DNA of 41,343 nucleotides, from NCBI RefSeq assembly GCF_002250835.2, contig NZ_NOJY02000026.1:1-41343 (forward strand). Reading direction: 5' to 3'. The notes below the pieces were generated by a model that did no database searches, was not told the origin of the DNA, and was given only the letters and a program-made list of their open reading frames with translations. Shown piece by piece: positions 17,442 through 26,168 of the stretch (position 1 is its first letter; every line of letters begins with the position of its first letter). The stretch is from Romboutsia weinsteinii. Lineage in GTDB: Bacteria > Bacillota > Clostridia > Peptostreptococcales > Peptostreptococcaceae. A program made the translations under genes and the position numbers.

Positions 17442-17487
17442 AACTAATTTTATTTTAGATTTGTATTTAACTAATTTTATTTTAGAT
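17434..17487. repeat. 27-bp tandem direct repeat, two exact copies
   Basis: The unit beginning TTGTATTTAACTAATTTT occurs at 17434-17460 and again, without change, at 17461-17487. The first copy overlaps the 3' arm of the MFS terminator. A recent duplication by slippage is the simplest reading. Confidence 0.95.
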
Positions 17488-17585
17488 TTTTATTGACCTA
17501 TGTTCTAGAGTAGTATAAAGTAATTAAGTTAATAAGAGATAAATAAAAATATAAAGTTTTATATTATATATTAGGAGGAGATTTA

Positions 17586-18179
17586 ATGAGTAATAGGGTC
17601 TTAGCTATAGATTTTGAAACAGCAAATTCAAATAGAAGTAGTGCTTGTAGTATAGGGATAGCATTGCTAGAAGACGGTGAAGTAATTATTAATAAAGAAA
17701 TATTAATAGATCCAGAAGATCATTTTAGTGGTTTTAATATTAGCATACATGGGATAAGACCTGAAATGGTTAAAGGAGCAAATATATTTCCTAAGGTATG
17801 GGAGGAAATATCTGAGTTAATAGATAAAGATACACTAGTGATAGCTCATAACGCAAGTTTTGATATGAGTGTACTCAGATATGCATGTGATAAATACCAA
17901 ATAAAATATCCTACATTTGACTATGCTTGCACTAGAGTATTAGCTAAAAAGATTTATAAAGAATTAAAATCAGTTTCTTTAGATACAATAGCAAATTATC
18001 TAGATATAGACTTTAATCATCATAAGGCAAAAGATGATGCATTAGTATGCTTAAAAGTATATAGTGATATTTTACTAAAATCAAAATATGAGAATGTTGA
18101 TGATTTATTAGACAGTATAAAAGTACAAAAAGGTAAACTATTTGAAAAGGGATATAGACCTTGTGGTAATAAAAAATAA
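17586..18179 (+). CDS. DnaQ-like 3'-5' exonuclease (DEDD superfamily)
   Basis: The 197-residue protein is a single exonuclease domain with the three Exo motifs: Asp9/Glu11 in AIDFETAN, HNASFDMSVL for motif II, and HHKAKDDALVC for motif III, with the His and Asp of the DEDDh type. These residues bind two metal ions and remove nucleotides from 3' ends. The closest relatives are stand-alone epsilon-like proteins of clostridia, not the polymerase-fused PolC domain. It has an AGGAGGAG site 7-14 bases before the ATG and its own terminator, so it is monocistronic. Its role could be DNA repair or degradation of short single strands; the substrate is not readable. Confidence 0.9.
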   Translation: MSNRVLAIDFETANSNRSSACSIGIALLEDGEVIINKEILIDPEDHFSGFNISIHGIRPEMVKGANIFPKVWEEISELIDKDTLVIAHNASFDMSVLRYACDKYQIKYPTFDYACTRVLAKKIYKELKSVSLDTIANYLDIDFNHHKAKDDALVCLKVYSDILLKSKYENVDDLLDSIKVQKGKLFEKGYRPCGNKK

Positions 18180-18229
18180 AATAAAAGGTATAAATTTAGA
18201 TAATTAATTCTAACTTATACCTTTTATTT
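18178..18229. terminator. Hairpin between convergent genes, probably bidirectional terminator
   Basis: A 15-bp perfect stem (18178-18192 with 18215-18229) with an inner TTAGA/TCTAA stem; T-rich on both strands, so it may serve both the exonuclease gene and the convergent exporter operon. Confidence 0.7.
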
Positions 18230-18268
18230 GCTTAGACAGATAGAAAATACTATGTTAATTTCGATTTT

Positions 18269-18766
18269 CTAAATAGAGTAACCTTTACTTGATTTTATAT
18301 CCTTATTATTATGTCTATGATAGTAATTTATTATTTTATCAATCAACCTATGCAAGTTGAAATTTCTAAATAATGTAGAAACAAAAATAACTCCAAGTGC
18401 TAAGGCTCCTGCACTTGATAATGTACTTGTTCCATATTCCATAGCTTTAATATAATCTCCAACTAAAAGTGAATACATAGTATTGTATACACCGTATCCT
18501 GGAACTAAAGGAATTAAACAACATACACTTAAAATAGTAGATGGAGTCTTATATATTCTAGCTGCAAACTCGCAATAAATGCTAAATACTAAAGCCGCTA
18601 TAAATAGTGAGGAACTTTCACCAAATTCATACCCAAGGCAAAGTTTATAAATAAACCAAGTAATCGCACCTCCTACACCAGCTACAATTAGATACTTTCC
18701 CTTTATATTAAAAAGTATTCCAAAACTAAGTGCAACAAAAAATGAACTAATTATTTCTATTATCAT
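18269..18766 (-). CDS. ThrE-type exporter, small subunit (YjjB/DUF3815 family)
   Basis: This 165-residue membrane protein has about four or five helices and the segment PLVPGYGVYNTMYSLLVGDY that marks the C-terminal half of threonine/serine exporters (ThrE_2). In Corynebacterium ThrE both halves are one protein; in many Firmicutes and in E. coli (YjjP/YjjB) they are split, as here. It probably acts as a complex with the product of the gene upstream (18768-19529), exporting a small metabolite such as threonine, serine or a dicarboxylate. Its ATG is one base after that gene's stop, and its AGGAGGT site lies in the partner's last codons, so translation is coupled. Confidence 0.9.
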   Translation of the reverse strand: MIIEIISSFFVALSFGILFNIKGKYLIVAGVGGAITWFIYKLCLGYEFGESSSLFIAALVFSIYCEFAARIYKTPSTILSVCCLIPLVPGYGVYNTMYSLLVGDYIKAMEYGTSTLSSAGALALGVIFVSTLFRNFNLHRLIDKIINYYHRHNNKDIKSSKGYSI

Positions 18767-18767
18767 T

Positions 18768-19529
18768 TTATATACCTCCTAATTTAAGATAGAAGTGTAG
18801 AATAGAACCTGTTCCAACTGCTGTAGATACTCCTATAAAAAGAGCTTCAGCGATTTTGGCAAGTCCTGAAAGCAACTGACCTTCTAATATATCTCGAATA
18901 GAATTAGTAAGAGATAAACCAGGAACCAAAAGCATAATGCTACCAGCTATTAATTTATCTAATTGAGTTATAATTTCGAAGTTTAAAAATATGACTGAAA
19001 AAATTGCTATAGTTGCACCACAAATACTATTTATAAAAAACTCATTTAATGATGATTGACTAAGTTTTATAGAAATTAATTTAGTTAAAATACCGATAAC
19101 AAATGCACATACAAATTCATTGAAACCACCACCAAATAGAATAGTAAATGTTGATGTAGCAAGACCTGCAAATAATAATGTTGTTTTAGTAGAGTAAGTA
19201 TTATCCTTACATAATTCGTCTAACTCAGATTCACAAATATCAATGCTGGGTCTTTCTTTGTATATTTTTCTTGAAAGAGAATTTATATTGTGAACCTTAT
19301 TTAAATCTACTCCTCTTGAGTTTATTCTTTTAACAACAGAATAAATTTCACCGTCCATAAATATAGAAACCATAACAGCCGTTGGAGATGCAAAAACATC
19401 TACTTCATCAACCTCAAAGGATTGACATATCCTAGTTATTGTTTCTTCTACTCTATAGGTTTCTCCTCCACTTTGGAGCATTATCTTTCCTGCGTTAGAG
19501 GAAAAATTAAGTAACCTGTTAATATTCAT
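18768..19529 (-). CDS. ThrE-type exporter, large subunit (YjjP/DUF1212 family)
   Basis: The 253-residue protein starts with a soluble domain of about 110 residues carrying the DUF1212 pattern (MLQSGGETYRVEETITRIC, VFASPTAVMVSI), followed by about five membrane helices, including VPGLSLTNSIRDILEGQLLSG, the equivalent of the conserved loop in ThrE_1. It is the partner of the small subunit encoded immediately downstream, and together they equal full-length ThrE. An AAGGTGG site precedes the ATG. Substrate is not readable; threonine/serine is the family default and E. coli YjjPB is described as a succinate exporter. Confidence 0.9.
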   Translation of the reverse strand: MNINRLLNFSSNAGKIMLQSGGETYRVEETITRICQSFEVDEVDVFASPTAVMVSIFMDGEIYSVVKRINSRGVDLNKVHNINSLSRKIYKERPSIDICESELDELCKDNTYSTKTTLLFAGLATSTFTILFGGGFNEFVCAFVIGILTKLISIKLSQSSLNEFFINSICGATIAIFSVIFLNFEIITQLDKLIAGSIMLLVPGLSLTNSIRDILEGQLLSGLAKIAEALFIGVSTAVGTGSILHFYLKLGGI

Positions 19530-19627
19530 AAAACACCACCTTAGTAATAATAATATTGGTATTATATCATGGAAATTAATTACTTTTAATACACTTAGTG
19601 TAAAAAATGGATTTTATTATTATATTT

Positions 19628-19655
19628 TAAGATTTAAGATTTAAGATGTAAGGAT
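19628..19655. repeat. Four tandem 7-bp repeats (TAAGATT type) in a divergent promoter region
   Basis: TAAGATT, TAAGATT, TAAGATG, TAAGGAT lie head to tail at 19628-19655, about 80 bases before the ABC permease start and 100 bases before the divergent exporter gene. They could be slippage or a binding site. Confidence 0.7.
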
Positions 19656-19732
19656 TATTTAAGGTTAAATTTATAATAGTTTAAATTTCGGATAATATAA
19701 TGTATTTATAATCAAACGAAAGGAGAAACAAC

Positions 19733-20758
19733 ATGATAAGTTGGGAATTAAAAAAGATTATAAAAAGTAAAAACTCTATAGTAGCTTTGATATTATTTCT
19801 TATATTATTTATGCAAATAAGCTTTGTAAAACCCATGTTAGAAACAGAAAATGAATATTTTGATAATGTTAAAAACAAATATATAGTTGACCAAAGAGCA
19901 AAGAATGAGATTGCACAAGATAAGTTGAACAATAAAGTACAGGAATTACAGGCTATTGCAGGCAGTGATTCCTCTGAAAATAAAAATGATGATATAAAGT
20001 TAGCTACAATGGCTAAAGAAAAGCTTAAGTCAGATAATGGAGCAAACTATATAGATGTATCATTTTATCAAGTATTTGAGTCAAGGGTTACCTTTCCATT
20101 TGCAGCGATATTAATTATTGCAATAATAGTTACACTTTCTTCAAATATATATACAGATGAAAAGTTATCAAATGTAGCACCGATAATTATGTCATCAAAG
20201 CAGAAGAATAAGGTTTTATATTCTAAGCTTATAACAATGATAATAATCCCATTAGCTGTATATGTATTATATATACTTACAGCATTTTTTATAACTTATA
20301 TACAGTATGGAGCACCCGTAAATGGACATTTGCAAGGGTATAGAATTTCTATGCTATCCATATTACTTAGAAAGGTGTCAATAGTTCAATTAATTGGAAG
20401 TGAAATAGGATTATTGGCGTTAATGTTTATGGTGGTATCAGTATTTTCTGGATTATTCTCTTTTATAACGAATAACTCTATACAGTCTGTATCATCTTCA
20501 GTGATTTTTATATCACTAGGAAAAATTATAAGTATAGTAAAGTTATTACCAAATGAAATAAGAGCTATAGCTCAGCAGTGTGATTTTATAGCAATACTGT
20601 TTAAACAAAGCTTTATACCTAGTGGATATATAGGAGATATTAATATATTATCAATAAATCTTGATTTATCAATACTATGTACAGTGCTAATAACAATGTT
20701 ATTGATTTTAGGTATAGGATTTAATGTTTATACATTCAAAAGAATTTTAAATAAATAA
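19733..20758 (+). CDS. ABC-2 type transporter permease
   Basis: The 341-residue protein has one N-terminal membrane helix (about 16-33), a long polar region of about 90 residues, then about five helices (from residue 120) ending in a short basic tail, the layout of ABC-2 exporters in peptide-antibiotic resistance or signal export loci. It is the first gene of a set permease-ATPase-permease-response regulator-kinase. An AAAGGAG site lies before the ATG and the ATPase follows after 23 bases. No peptidase domain is present, so processing of a leader peptide is not expected. The closest functional parallels are lantibiotic immunity or bacitracin-type exporters, but no bacteriocin gene is seen here. 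Confidence 0.82.
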   Translation: MISWELKKIIKSKNSIVALILFLILFMQISFVKPMLETENEYFDNVKNKYIVDQRAKNEIAQDKLNNKVQELQAIAGSDSSENKNDDIKLATMAKEKLKSDNGANYIDVSFYQVFESRVTFPFAAILIIAIIVTLSSNIYTDEKLSNVAPIIMSSKQKNKVLYSKLITMIIIPLAVYVLYILTAFFITYIQYGAPVNGHLQGYRISMLSILLRKVSIVQLIGSEIGLLALMFMVVSVFSGLFSFITNNSIQSVSSSVIFISLGKIISIVKLLPNEIRAIAQQCDFIAILFKQSFIPSGYIGDINILSINLDLSILCTVLITMLLILGIGFNVYTFKRILNK

Positions 20759-20781
20759 CTTAAGTTGGAGGAAATCAAATA

Positions 20782-21669
20782 ATGAATAAATTAGAAATTA
20801 TAAAATTAACAAAAACATATAAGCATAAAAATGCAAATGAAGATATAAATTTAACTCTAGAAAGTGGAGTATATGGATTATTAGGTCCAAATGGAGCTGG
20901 TAAATCAACATTTATGAAACAATTAGCTACTATTACTAATCCAAGCAGTGGGAAAATATTGTACAACGGAAAAGATATAAAAACTTTGGACGATAAGTAT
21001 AGAAGTATGATTGGTTATTTACCACAAGATTTTGATGCATACAAAAACTTTAAGGCAGAAGAGTTTTTAATGTATCTAGCAGCTTTAAAGGGATTAAATA
21101 AAAATGAGGCTAAGAAAAGAGTAGAAGAGCTTTTAAAATTAGTAGGTCTTTATGAAGTTAAAAATAAATTAATATCAAAATTCTCAGGAGGTATGAAAAG
21201 AAGAGTCGGTATAGCTCAGGCATTACTTAACAATCCTAAAATATTAATATTAGATGAGCCTACGGCAGGATTAGATCCTCAAGAAAGAGCTAGATTTAGA
21301 AATTTACTATCTAATATAGGAACTGAGACAATCGTAATACTTTCTACTCATATAATATCTGATATAGAGTCTGTCGCAAAAGAGACCATTATGATTAAAG
21401 ATGGGAAGTTACTTTTAAAAGGAACTCATAAAGAGATACTAGAAGATATGAAGGGGAAGGTATATACAATAAAAACTAATGACGAGTGTGAAATAGGCGA
21501 TATACAAAGAAATTATAAGGTTGCTAGTATAAATCGCGGAGTTGAGAATACACAATTAAGAGTAATTAGTGAGGTTCTACCTAAATACGAAAATACAACT
21601 CAGACAGAACCTAGATTTGAAGATGTATATATGTTTTATTTTGAATTAGAAGACGCAAGGGAGGTATAG
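20782..21669 (+). CDS. ABC transporter ATP-binding protein
   Basis: The 295-residue ATPase has Walker A GPNGAGKST at residues 35-43, a Q-loop (LPQDF), the signature FSGGMKRRVG, Walker B ILILDEPTAGLDP and the switch His in STHIISD. The last 80 residues form an accessory domain common in the CcmA/NatA/BcrA-like group of ABC-2 exporters. It powers export by the two permeases encoded on either side (19733 and 21672). It has a GGAGG site and is followed after two bases by the second permease gene, whose ribosome binding site lies in its last codons. Confidence 0.95.
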   Translation: MNKLEIIKLTKTYKHKNANEDINLTLESGVYGLLGPNGAGKSTFMKQLATITNPSSGKILYNGKDIKTLDDKYRSMIGYLPQDFDAYKNFKAEEFLMYLAALKGLNKNEAKKRVEELLKLVGLYEVKNKLISKFSGGMKRRVGIAQALLNNPKILILDEPTAGLDPQERARFRNLLSNIGTETIVILSTHIISDIESVAKETIMIKDGKLLLKGTHKEILEDMKGKVYTIKTNDECEIGDIQRNYKVASINRGVENTQLRVISEVLPKYENTTQTEPRFEDVYMFYFELEDAREV

Positions 21670-21671
21670 AA

Positions 21672-22433
21672 ATGTTATCAGTTATAAAAGCAGAGATTAA
21701 AAAGAATTTTAAATCAGGTGTAATAGTAGTTTGGATACTTGGATTAATGATTTCATATATATCAGTGGGCATATTTAAATTGCCAGAAACATATGCTGAT
21801 TTATTTTATAAATACTTTGGACTAGCACCTATAATGGGATTAATCATGTTTATGATGTTTTCAGGAAGCTTTATACTTGAGTACACTTCAAACATGGAGG
21901 GGCTAATAAAAGCTACCGAAAATGGAAAAAAGCAATTAGTAATAAGTAAATTTATAGCGTCTGGAATATCTGCTAGTATTGTTAACTTATCAATACTATA
22001 TACAATAGCATTCAAGGCATTCTCAGCATTCAAATTTGAAAATTTGGATATGCCACTAAAAGAACTTTGGTATTTTGGAAACAGTGGATCTAATATAACT
22101 GTAATTCAGATGATATTTATTATGACACTTACAATAATGATAGGATCATTTTTCTTGGCAGCAATAGGGTTATTTTTATCCTCTGTAAGTAAAAATGCAA
22201 TAATACCATTTTTATTAGGTGGAGGGTTTATGGCATATTCTTATTTTTTAGAAGGAAGAGGATTAGCAAAACCTTCAATATTTAATATCCCTATATTTGG
22301 TATGTACAGTAGCCTTCTAGTAAGATATAATTTTCCTTTAAGTTCGTGGTTATTATTTATTATTATGAGTATAATTGGGACTGGTATTTTATATGAATTA
22401 TCTAAAAGAAATTTCTTAAAAGAGATACAATAA
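21672..22433 (+). CDS. ABC-2 type transporter permease, second subunit
   Basis: The 253-residue protein shows about six membrane helices with the ABC-2 membrane pattern (FILEYTSNMEGLIKATENGKK after helix 2, GTGILYELSKRNFLKEI at the end). It is shorter than, and unrelated in length and plan to, the first permease of the operon, so the exporter is probably a heterodimeric membrane part with a dimer of the one ATPase. The start is two bases after the ATPase stop, with GGGAGG overlapping its end. A strong terminator follows, separating transport genes from the two-component genes. Confidence 0.85.
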   Translation: MLSVIKAEIKKNFKSGVIVVWILGLMISYISVGIFKLPETYADLFYKYFGLAPIMGLIMFMMFSGSFILEYTSNMEGLIKATENGKKQLVISKFIASGISASIVNLSILYTIAFKAFSAFKFENLDMPLKELWYFGNSGSNITVIQMIFIMTLTIMIGSFFLAAIGLFLSSVSKNAIIPFLLGGGFMAYSYFLEGRGLAKPSIFNIPIFGMYSSLLVRYNFPLSSWLLFIIMSIIGTGILYELSKRNFLKEIQ

Positions 22434-22452
22434 TTAATGTATATATTAAGGT

Positions 22453-22497
22453 AATAATCAAAAAAGAAAAGCAATGCTTTTCTTTTTTGATTATTAA
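22453..22497 (+). terminator. Intrinsic terminator between ABC genes and two-component genes
   Basis: A 20-bp perfect stem (22453-22472 with 22476-22495), loop AAT. The stem is AT-rich, with a run of T in the 3' arm; the T-rich tail is short, so some read-through into the two-component genes is possible. Confidence 0.75.
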
Positions 22498-22595
22498 AAA
22501 TACTATAAATTTGGATAATATATTAAAGTAAGCCTTTAGGGTAAAATATTATGAGAACATTATGAATAGGATTTTCAAATAGGAGGAAGTTCAAA

Positions 22596-23315
22596 ATGGA
22601 GAGTTTAGTTAAGCAAAGTAAGATATTAGTAGTAGATGATGAGAGAGAAATATTGAACTTAATAAGCACAGTATTAAAGAAAGAGGGTTTTGAAAATATA
22701 TATACTGCAGATACAGGAAAGGAAGGAATAGAAATTTTTAAAGAGGAGAAACCTAACTTAGCAATATTAGATATAATGTTACCTGATATTGAAGGCTATG
22801 ATATATGTAAAAAAATAAGACAAACCTCAGATATACCAATACTTTTTTTATCTGCAAAGTCTGAAGAACTAGATAGATTAGTAGGATTATCATTAGGGGC
22901 AGATGATTATATTACTAAGCCATTTAGCGTAAAGGAATTGGCGCTTAGAGTTAAAATACAGCTAAGAAGAAATTTTAAACAGTTTAATACAGAAGATGAA
23001 AATGATAAAAGTAAATCAATGATTGTAGGTCCATTTGAAGTTAATGAAGAGAGGCTAGAAGTAAAGAAAAATGGAGAGGTACTGTTATTAAAGCCTAAAG
23101 AATTAAAGATATTTATATATATGGTAAAGCATAAGAATCAAATAATAAGTAAAGAAAGATTTTGTGATGAAGTATGGGGAGATGATTTTATAGGATATGA
23201 TAATACAATAATGGTACATATAAGAAGACTAAGAGAAAAGATAGAGGATGATCCATCTAATCCAAAGTATATACTAAATGTTAAAGGGCTTGGATATAAG
23301 CTAGTTGTACAATGA
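22596..23315 (+). CDS. OmpR/PhoB-family response regulator
   Basis: The 239-residue protein has a receiver domain with VVDDE at the start, phospho-Asp59 in LAILDIMLPD and Lys in YITKPFS, and a C-terminal winged helix (about 140-238: LLLKPKELKIFIYMVKH, DNTIMVHIRRLREKIE, VKGLGYKL). It is a DNA-binding regulator of the OmpR class. The kinase gene follows after 23 bases. Placed directly behind an ABC-2 exporter, it probably controls that exporter, as in BceRS- and LiaRS-like detoxification modules, though the order and permease types are not those of the Bce group. AGGAGGA lies 11 bases before the ATG. Confidence 0.92.
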   Translation: MESLVKQSKILVVDDEREILNLISTVLKKEGFENIYTADTGKEGIEIFKEEKPNLAILDIMLPDIEGYDICKKIRQTSDIPILFLSAKSEELDRLVGLSLGADDYITKPFSVKELALRVKIQLRRNFKQFNTEDENDKSKSMIVGPFEVNEERLEVKKNGEVLLLKPKELKIFIYMVKHKNQIISKERFCDEVWGDDFIGYDNTIMVHIRRLREKIEDDPSNPKYILNVKGLGYKLVVQ

Positions 23316-23338
23316 TTAAATATAAGGGTGAATAAAAT

Positions 23339-24760
23339 ATGAAGTGGAAAATAACATTAAGATATGTTCTATCTGTAGCAATAGTTACTGTTATTGTTGT
23401 CCAATTAAATTTGTTATTAGCGTTTGGAGTATTTGCAGTTATAAATTTTAATACAGTGGACGGATCAAATAATGCACTAAATTTTTCTGAAAATCTAATA
23501 AGAGAATTTAGCGAATATATAATTAATGACAGCGATGATATAAATGATGTTCATATAAGCGATTATGGAAAAAAATTGCTAGAAGATAATAAGTTATGGA
23601 TACAAATACTAGATAATGATGGAAGAGAGATTTATAGATATAATTTATCTAGCGAAGCAAAAACTAAGTATACACCTATTGAACTGATAAGTGGGTATAA
23701 GTATTCAGGAGAAATAACTGAGGACTCCACTGTATTTGCTGCATCTAAGAATATAAATAATTATGAGTATAGTTACTTGATGGGATTTCCTATGAGAAAT
23801 ATCAGTAAGTATGTACTTGCTTATGACATTAAGTCAATATATGAATTTGCAGTAAAGGCAATAGTAGGAATGATAATATTAGATGCGATTGTTGCAATCA
23901 TTATAGGCTATATTTTTAGTAAATCATTGACTAAGCCAGTTAAAAATATAATTGGTGGAGTAGAAGATTTATCAAGTGGAAACTATGAGAAATACTATAG
24001 AGAAGAGGGCATCTATAAGCCTGTTATATCAAAATTAAATCATTTATCAGACGTCTTAAAAGAGAGTGAAGTAGAGAGGCAAAGGATAGAAGAGATGAGA
24101 AGTGAATGGATTGCAAATGTTTCTCATGATATAAAAACACCTCTTGCATCAATAAAAGGATATTCTCAGTTGATGAGTGAGGATTACGAAATAACCTTAG
24201 ATGATATAAAAGAATATTCACAAATAATTGATGATAAAGCAAACTATATAAAAGAATTAGTAGATGATTTAAATTTAACTATGAAATTAAAGAATAAATA
24301 TTCTAATATAGAAAGAAAAGAAAAAAATATAGTAGCCATAGTCAGGGGATGTATAATAGATATACTTAATGACCCTAAGTATAGCCATATTGATATAGAA
24401 TTTAATACAGATAATGAAACGATTATTTTAAATATGGATGAACTTCTTATTAAAAGAGTAATAAATAATCTTTTATATAATGCAATAGTTCATAATAATG
24501 AAAATGTAAATATAGAAGTTAATATTGTTATAGATGATAAAATACATATATTTATAGAAGATAATGGTAAGGGAATAGCAAAAGAAGAGGTTGGATATAT
24601 CTTTGAAAGATACTACAGAGGAACTAATACTGGGGAGATCCATAAAGGATCTGGATTAGGTATGGCTATTGCGAGAGATATTATAATAGCTCATGATGGT
24701 AATATAAAAATAGAGAGTGAATTAGGTAAAGGAACAAAGATTGAAATTACTTTAGGGTAG
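23339..24760 (+). CDS. Sensor histidine kinase, HAMP-HisKA-HATPase
   Basis: The 473-residue kinase has an N-terminal membrane helix (about 8-32), an extracytoplasmic sensor region (about 33-175) with the pattern of a small Cache/PAS-like fold, a second helix (about 178-200), a HAMP domain, HisKA with His263 in VSHDIKTPLASI, and a HATPase domain with NNLLYNAIVHN, DNGKGI and GSGLGMAIARD. The sizeable extracytoplasmic loop distinguishes it from intramembrane BceS-type kinases, so it probably senses a ligand outside. Its partner is the OmpR-type regulator encoded upstream. No signal can be named. Confidence 0.92.
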   Translation: MKWKITLRYVLSVAIVTVIVVQLNLLLAFGVFAVINFNTVDGSNNALNFSENLIREFSEYIINDSDDINDVHISDYGKKLLEDNKLWIQILDNDGREIYRYNLSSEAKTKYTPIELISGYKYSGEITEDSTVFAASKNINNYEYSYLMGFPMRNISKYVLAYDIKSIYEFAVKAIVGMIILDAIVAIIIGYIFSKSLTKPVKNIIGGVEDLSSGNYEKYYREEGIYKPVISKLNHLSDVLKESEVERQRIEEMRSEWIANVSHDIKTPLASIKGYSQLMSEDYEITLDDIKEYSQIIDDKANYIKELVDDLNLTMKLKNKYSNIERKEKNIVAIVRGCIIDILNDPKYSHIDIEFNTDNETIILNMDELLIKRVINNLLYNAIVHNNENVNIEVNIVIDDKIHIFIEDNGKGIAKEEVGYIFERYYRGTNTGEIHKGSGLGMAIARDIIIAHDGNIKIESELGKGTKIEITLG

Positions 24761-24852
24761 AATTATAAAAAAGGGTTTGAATTAATTCATTATATATAAT
24801 AATATTGTTGTAGAGAAAATTAACATAAAAATTAACGATAAGGTGTGTTTAA

Positions 24853-26016
24853 ATGGAAGACTTAAGAAAAGCAATTGATGAAATAACTCAACAGGATATT
24901 ATAAAGGTAGTAGTTAGTAACAAAATGAATAAGGATGTTGAATATAATAAAATAACATTTGTACTAAAGGAAAATAGTAAAAAACAATACTATCAAATAG
25001 AAAAGTACACAGACAAGCAGGTATTCCATGAAAATATTGATATGGAAATGTTAAGTGAGAAGATGTTTGATTTGGTAGGTACGAGCTATAAGCAAGTTGC
25101 TGCATGGTCAACAACAACTACATTTGACCTTAAAATATCTAAGAAGGGTAAAGTATTCTTAGGTAAGAAAAAAGATAATAATGAAAAGCTTGCTAATAAG
25201 GGGCATAATAAAGAAAAGAATTATATACTTAAAGAAGGTATGATAATTCAACCTCTTATAGACTTAGGCGTATTTACAAAAGAAGGTAAGGTAGTTAATT
25301 CAAAATATGATAAGTATAAGCAAATAAATAGATTTGTAGAAATAATTGATGATGAAATAAGGAAAAATGACTATAAAGATCTTACTATATTAGATTTTGG
25401 ATGTGGTAAATCGTATTTAACATTTGTACTGTACTACTACTTTGTAGAAATTAAAAAGATAAATGTTAAAATGATAGGATTAGATCTTAAAGCAGATGTT
25501 ATAAAAAAATGTAATGATATAGCTAAGAGATACAACTATGATAATCTACATTTTGAAATTGGAGATGTGAATGGTTTTAAATATAATAACAATGTAGATA
25601 TGGTAATTACATTACATGCATGTGATACTGCTACAGACTATGCTCTATACAATGCAATAAAATGGAATAGTAAAATGATTTTCTCTGTTCCATGCTGCCA
25701 GCATGAATTTAATCATCAGATGAAAGCACAGTCTCTAGATATACTAACAAAGTATGGAATAGTCCAAGAAAGAGTAGCTGCTCTTATGACGGATGCTGCA
25801 AGAGCTAATTTACTTGAAAGTGTAGGATATAAGACTCAACTACTGGAGTTTATAGATATATCTCATTCACCTAAAAATATATTAATTAGAGCATCAAAAG
25901 GAAATGTATCTAAAGATAACAAAGAAAAATCTTTAGATGAAGTTAAAAAGCTAATGGGAGAGTTTAACTTTAATCCTACACTATTTAACTTATTAAAAGA
26001 AGATGAATTGATTTAG
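24853..26016 (+). CDS. SAM-dependent methyltransferase, Methyltransf_32-like (GSTCD/METTL25 relatives)
   Basis: The 387-residue protein has a basic N-terminal region (about 1-160) and a class I methyltransferase domain with the SAM motif LDFGCGKSYLTF starting near residue 180, the acidic strand MIGLDLKADVI, and the marks of the Methyltransf_32 family: LHACDTATDYA and PCCQHEFN. That family includes eukaryotic GSTCD and METTL25-type proteins; RNA or protein targets have been proposed for relatives, but the bacterial substrate is, to my knowledge, unsettled. It is monocistronic, flanked by a two-component operon and a PBP gene, and ends with its own terminator. Start: AAGGTG about 9-13 bases before the ATG. 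Confidence 0.85.
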   Translation: MEDLRKAIDEITQQDIIKVVVSNKMNKDVEYNKITFVLKENSKKQYYQIEKYTDKQVFHENIDMEMLSEKMFDLVGTSYKQVAAWSTTTTFDLKISKKGKVFLGKKKDNNEKLANKGHNKEKNYILKEGMIIQPLIDLGVFTKEGKVVNSKYDKYKQINRFVEIIDDEIRKNDYKDLTILDFGCGKSYLTFVLYYYFVEIKKINVKMIGLDLKADVIKKCNDIAKRYNYDNLHFEIGDVNGFKYNNNVDMVITLHACDTATDYALYNAIKWNSKMIFSVPCCQHEFNHQMKAQSLDILTKYGIVQERVAALMTDAARANLLESVGYKTQLLEFIDISHSPKNILIRASKGNVSKDNKEKSLDEVKKLMGEFNFNPTLFNLLKEDELI

Positions 26017-26043
26017 CATCAAGATAAAATATCGATATTAAGC

Positions 26044-26090
26044 AAAAAAGAATTTTTATCCATATATAGGGATAAAGATTCTTTTTTTAT
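26044..26090 (+). terminator. Intrinsic terminator after the methyltransferase gene
   Basis: Stem of about 18 bp (26044-26061 with 26069-26088, one or two imperfect pairs) with a 7-T run. Confidence 0.85.
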
Positions 26091-26107
26091 GCAAAAAGTA
26101 AAAAAAT

Positions 26108-26137
26108 TGAAACTTTTGTGGAAAAATGATAGTCTAA
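26108..26137 (+). promoter_or_regulatory. Candidate ECF-sigma (SigV/SigP-like) promoter of the MecA-like PBP gene
   Basis: TGAAAC at 26108-26113 followed by TTTT, a 17-base spacer, and AGTCTAA at 26131-26137 fit the TGAAAC-n16/17-CGTCTA pattern of the SigV/SigP (ECF30-like) group, apart from A for C at the first -10 base. The element lies 32 bases before the start codon. No sigma-A promoter of similar quality is seen in this gap. Confidence 0.5.
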
Positions 26138-26168
26138 TAAATATACTTTATTTAGGAGGGGTAATAAT

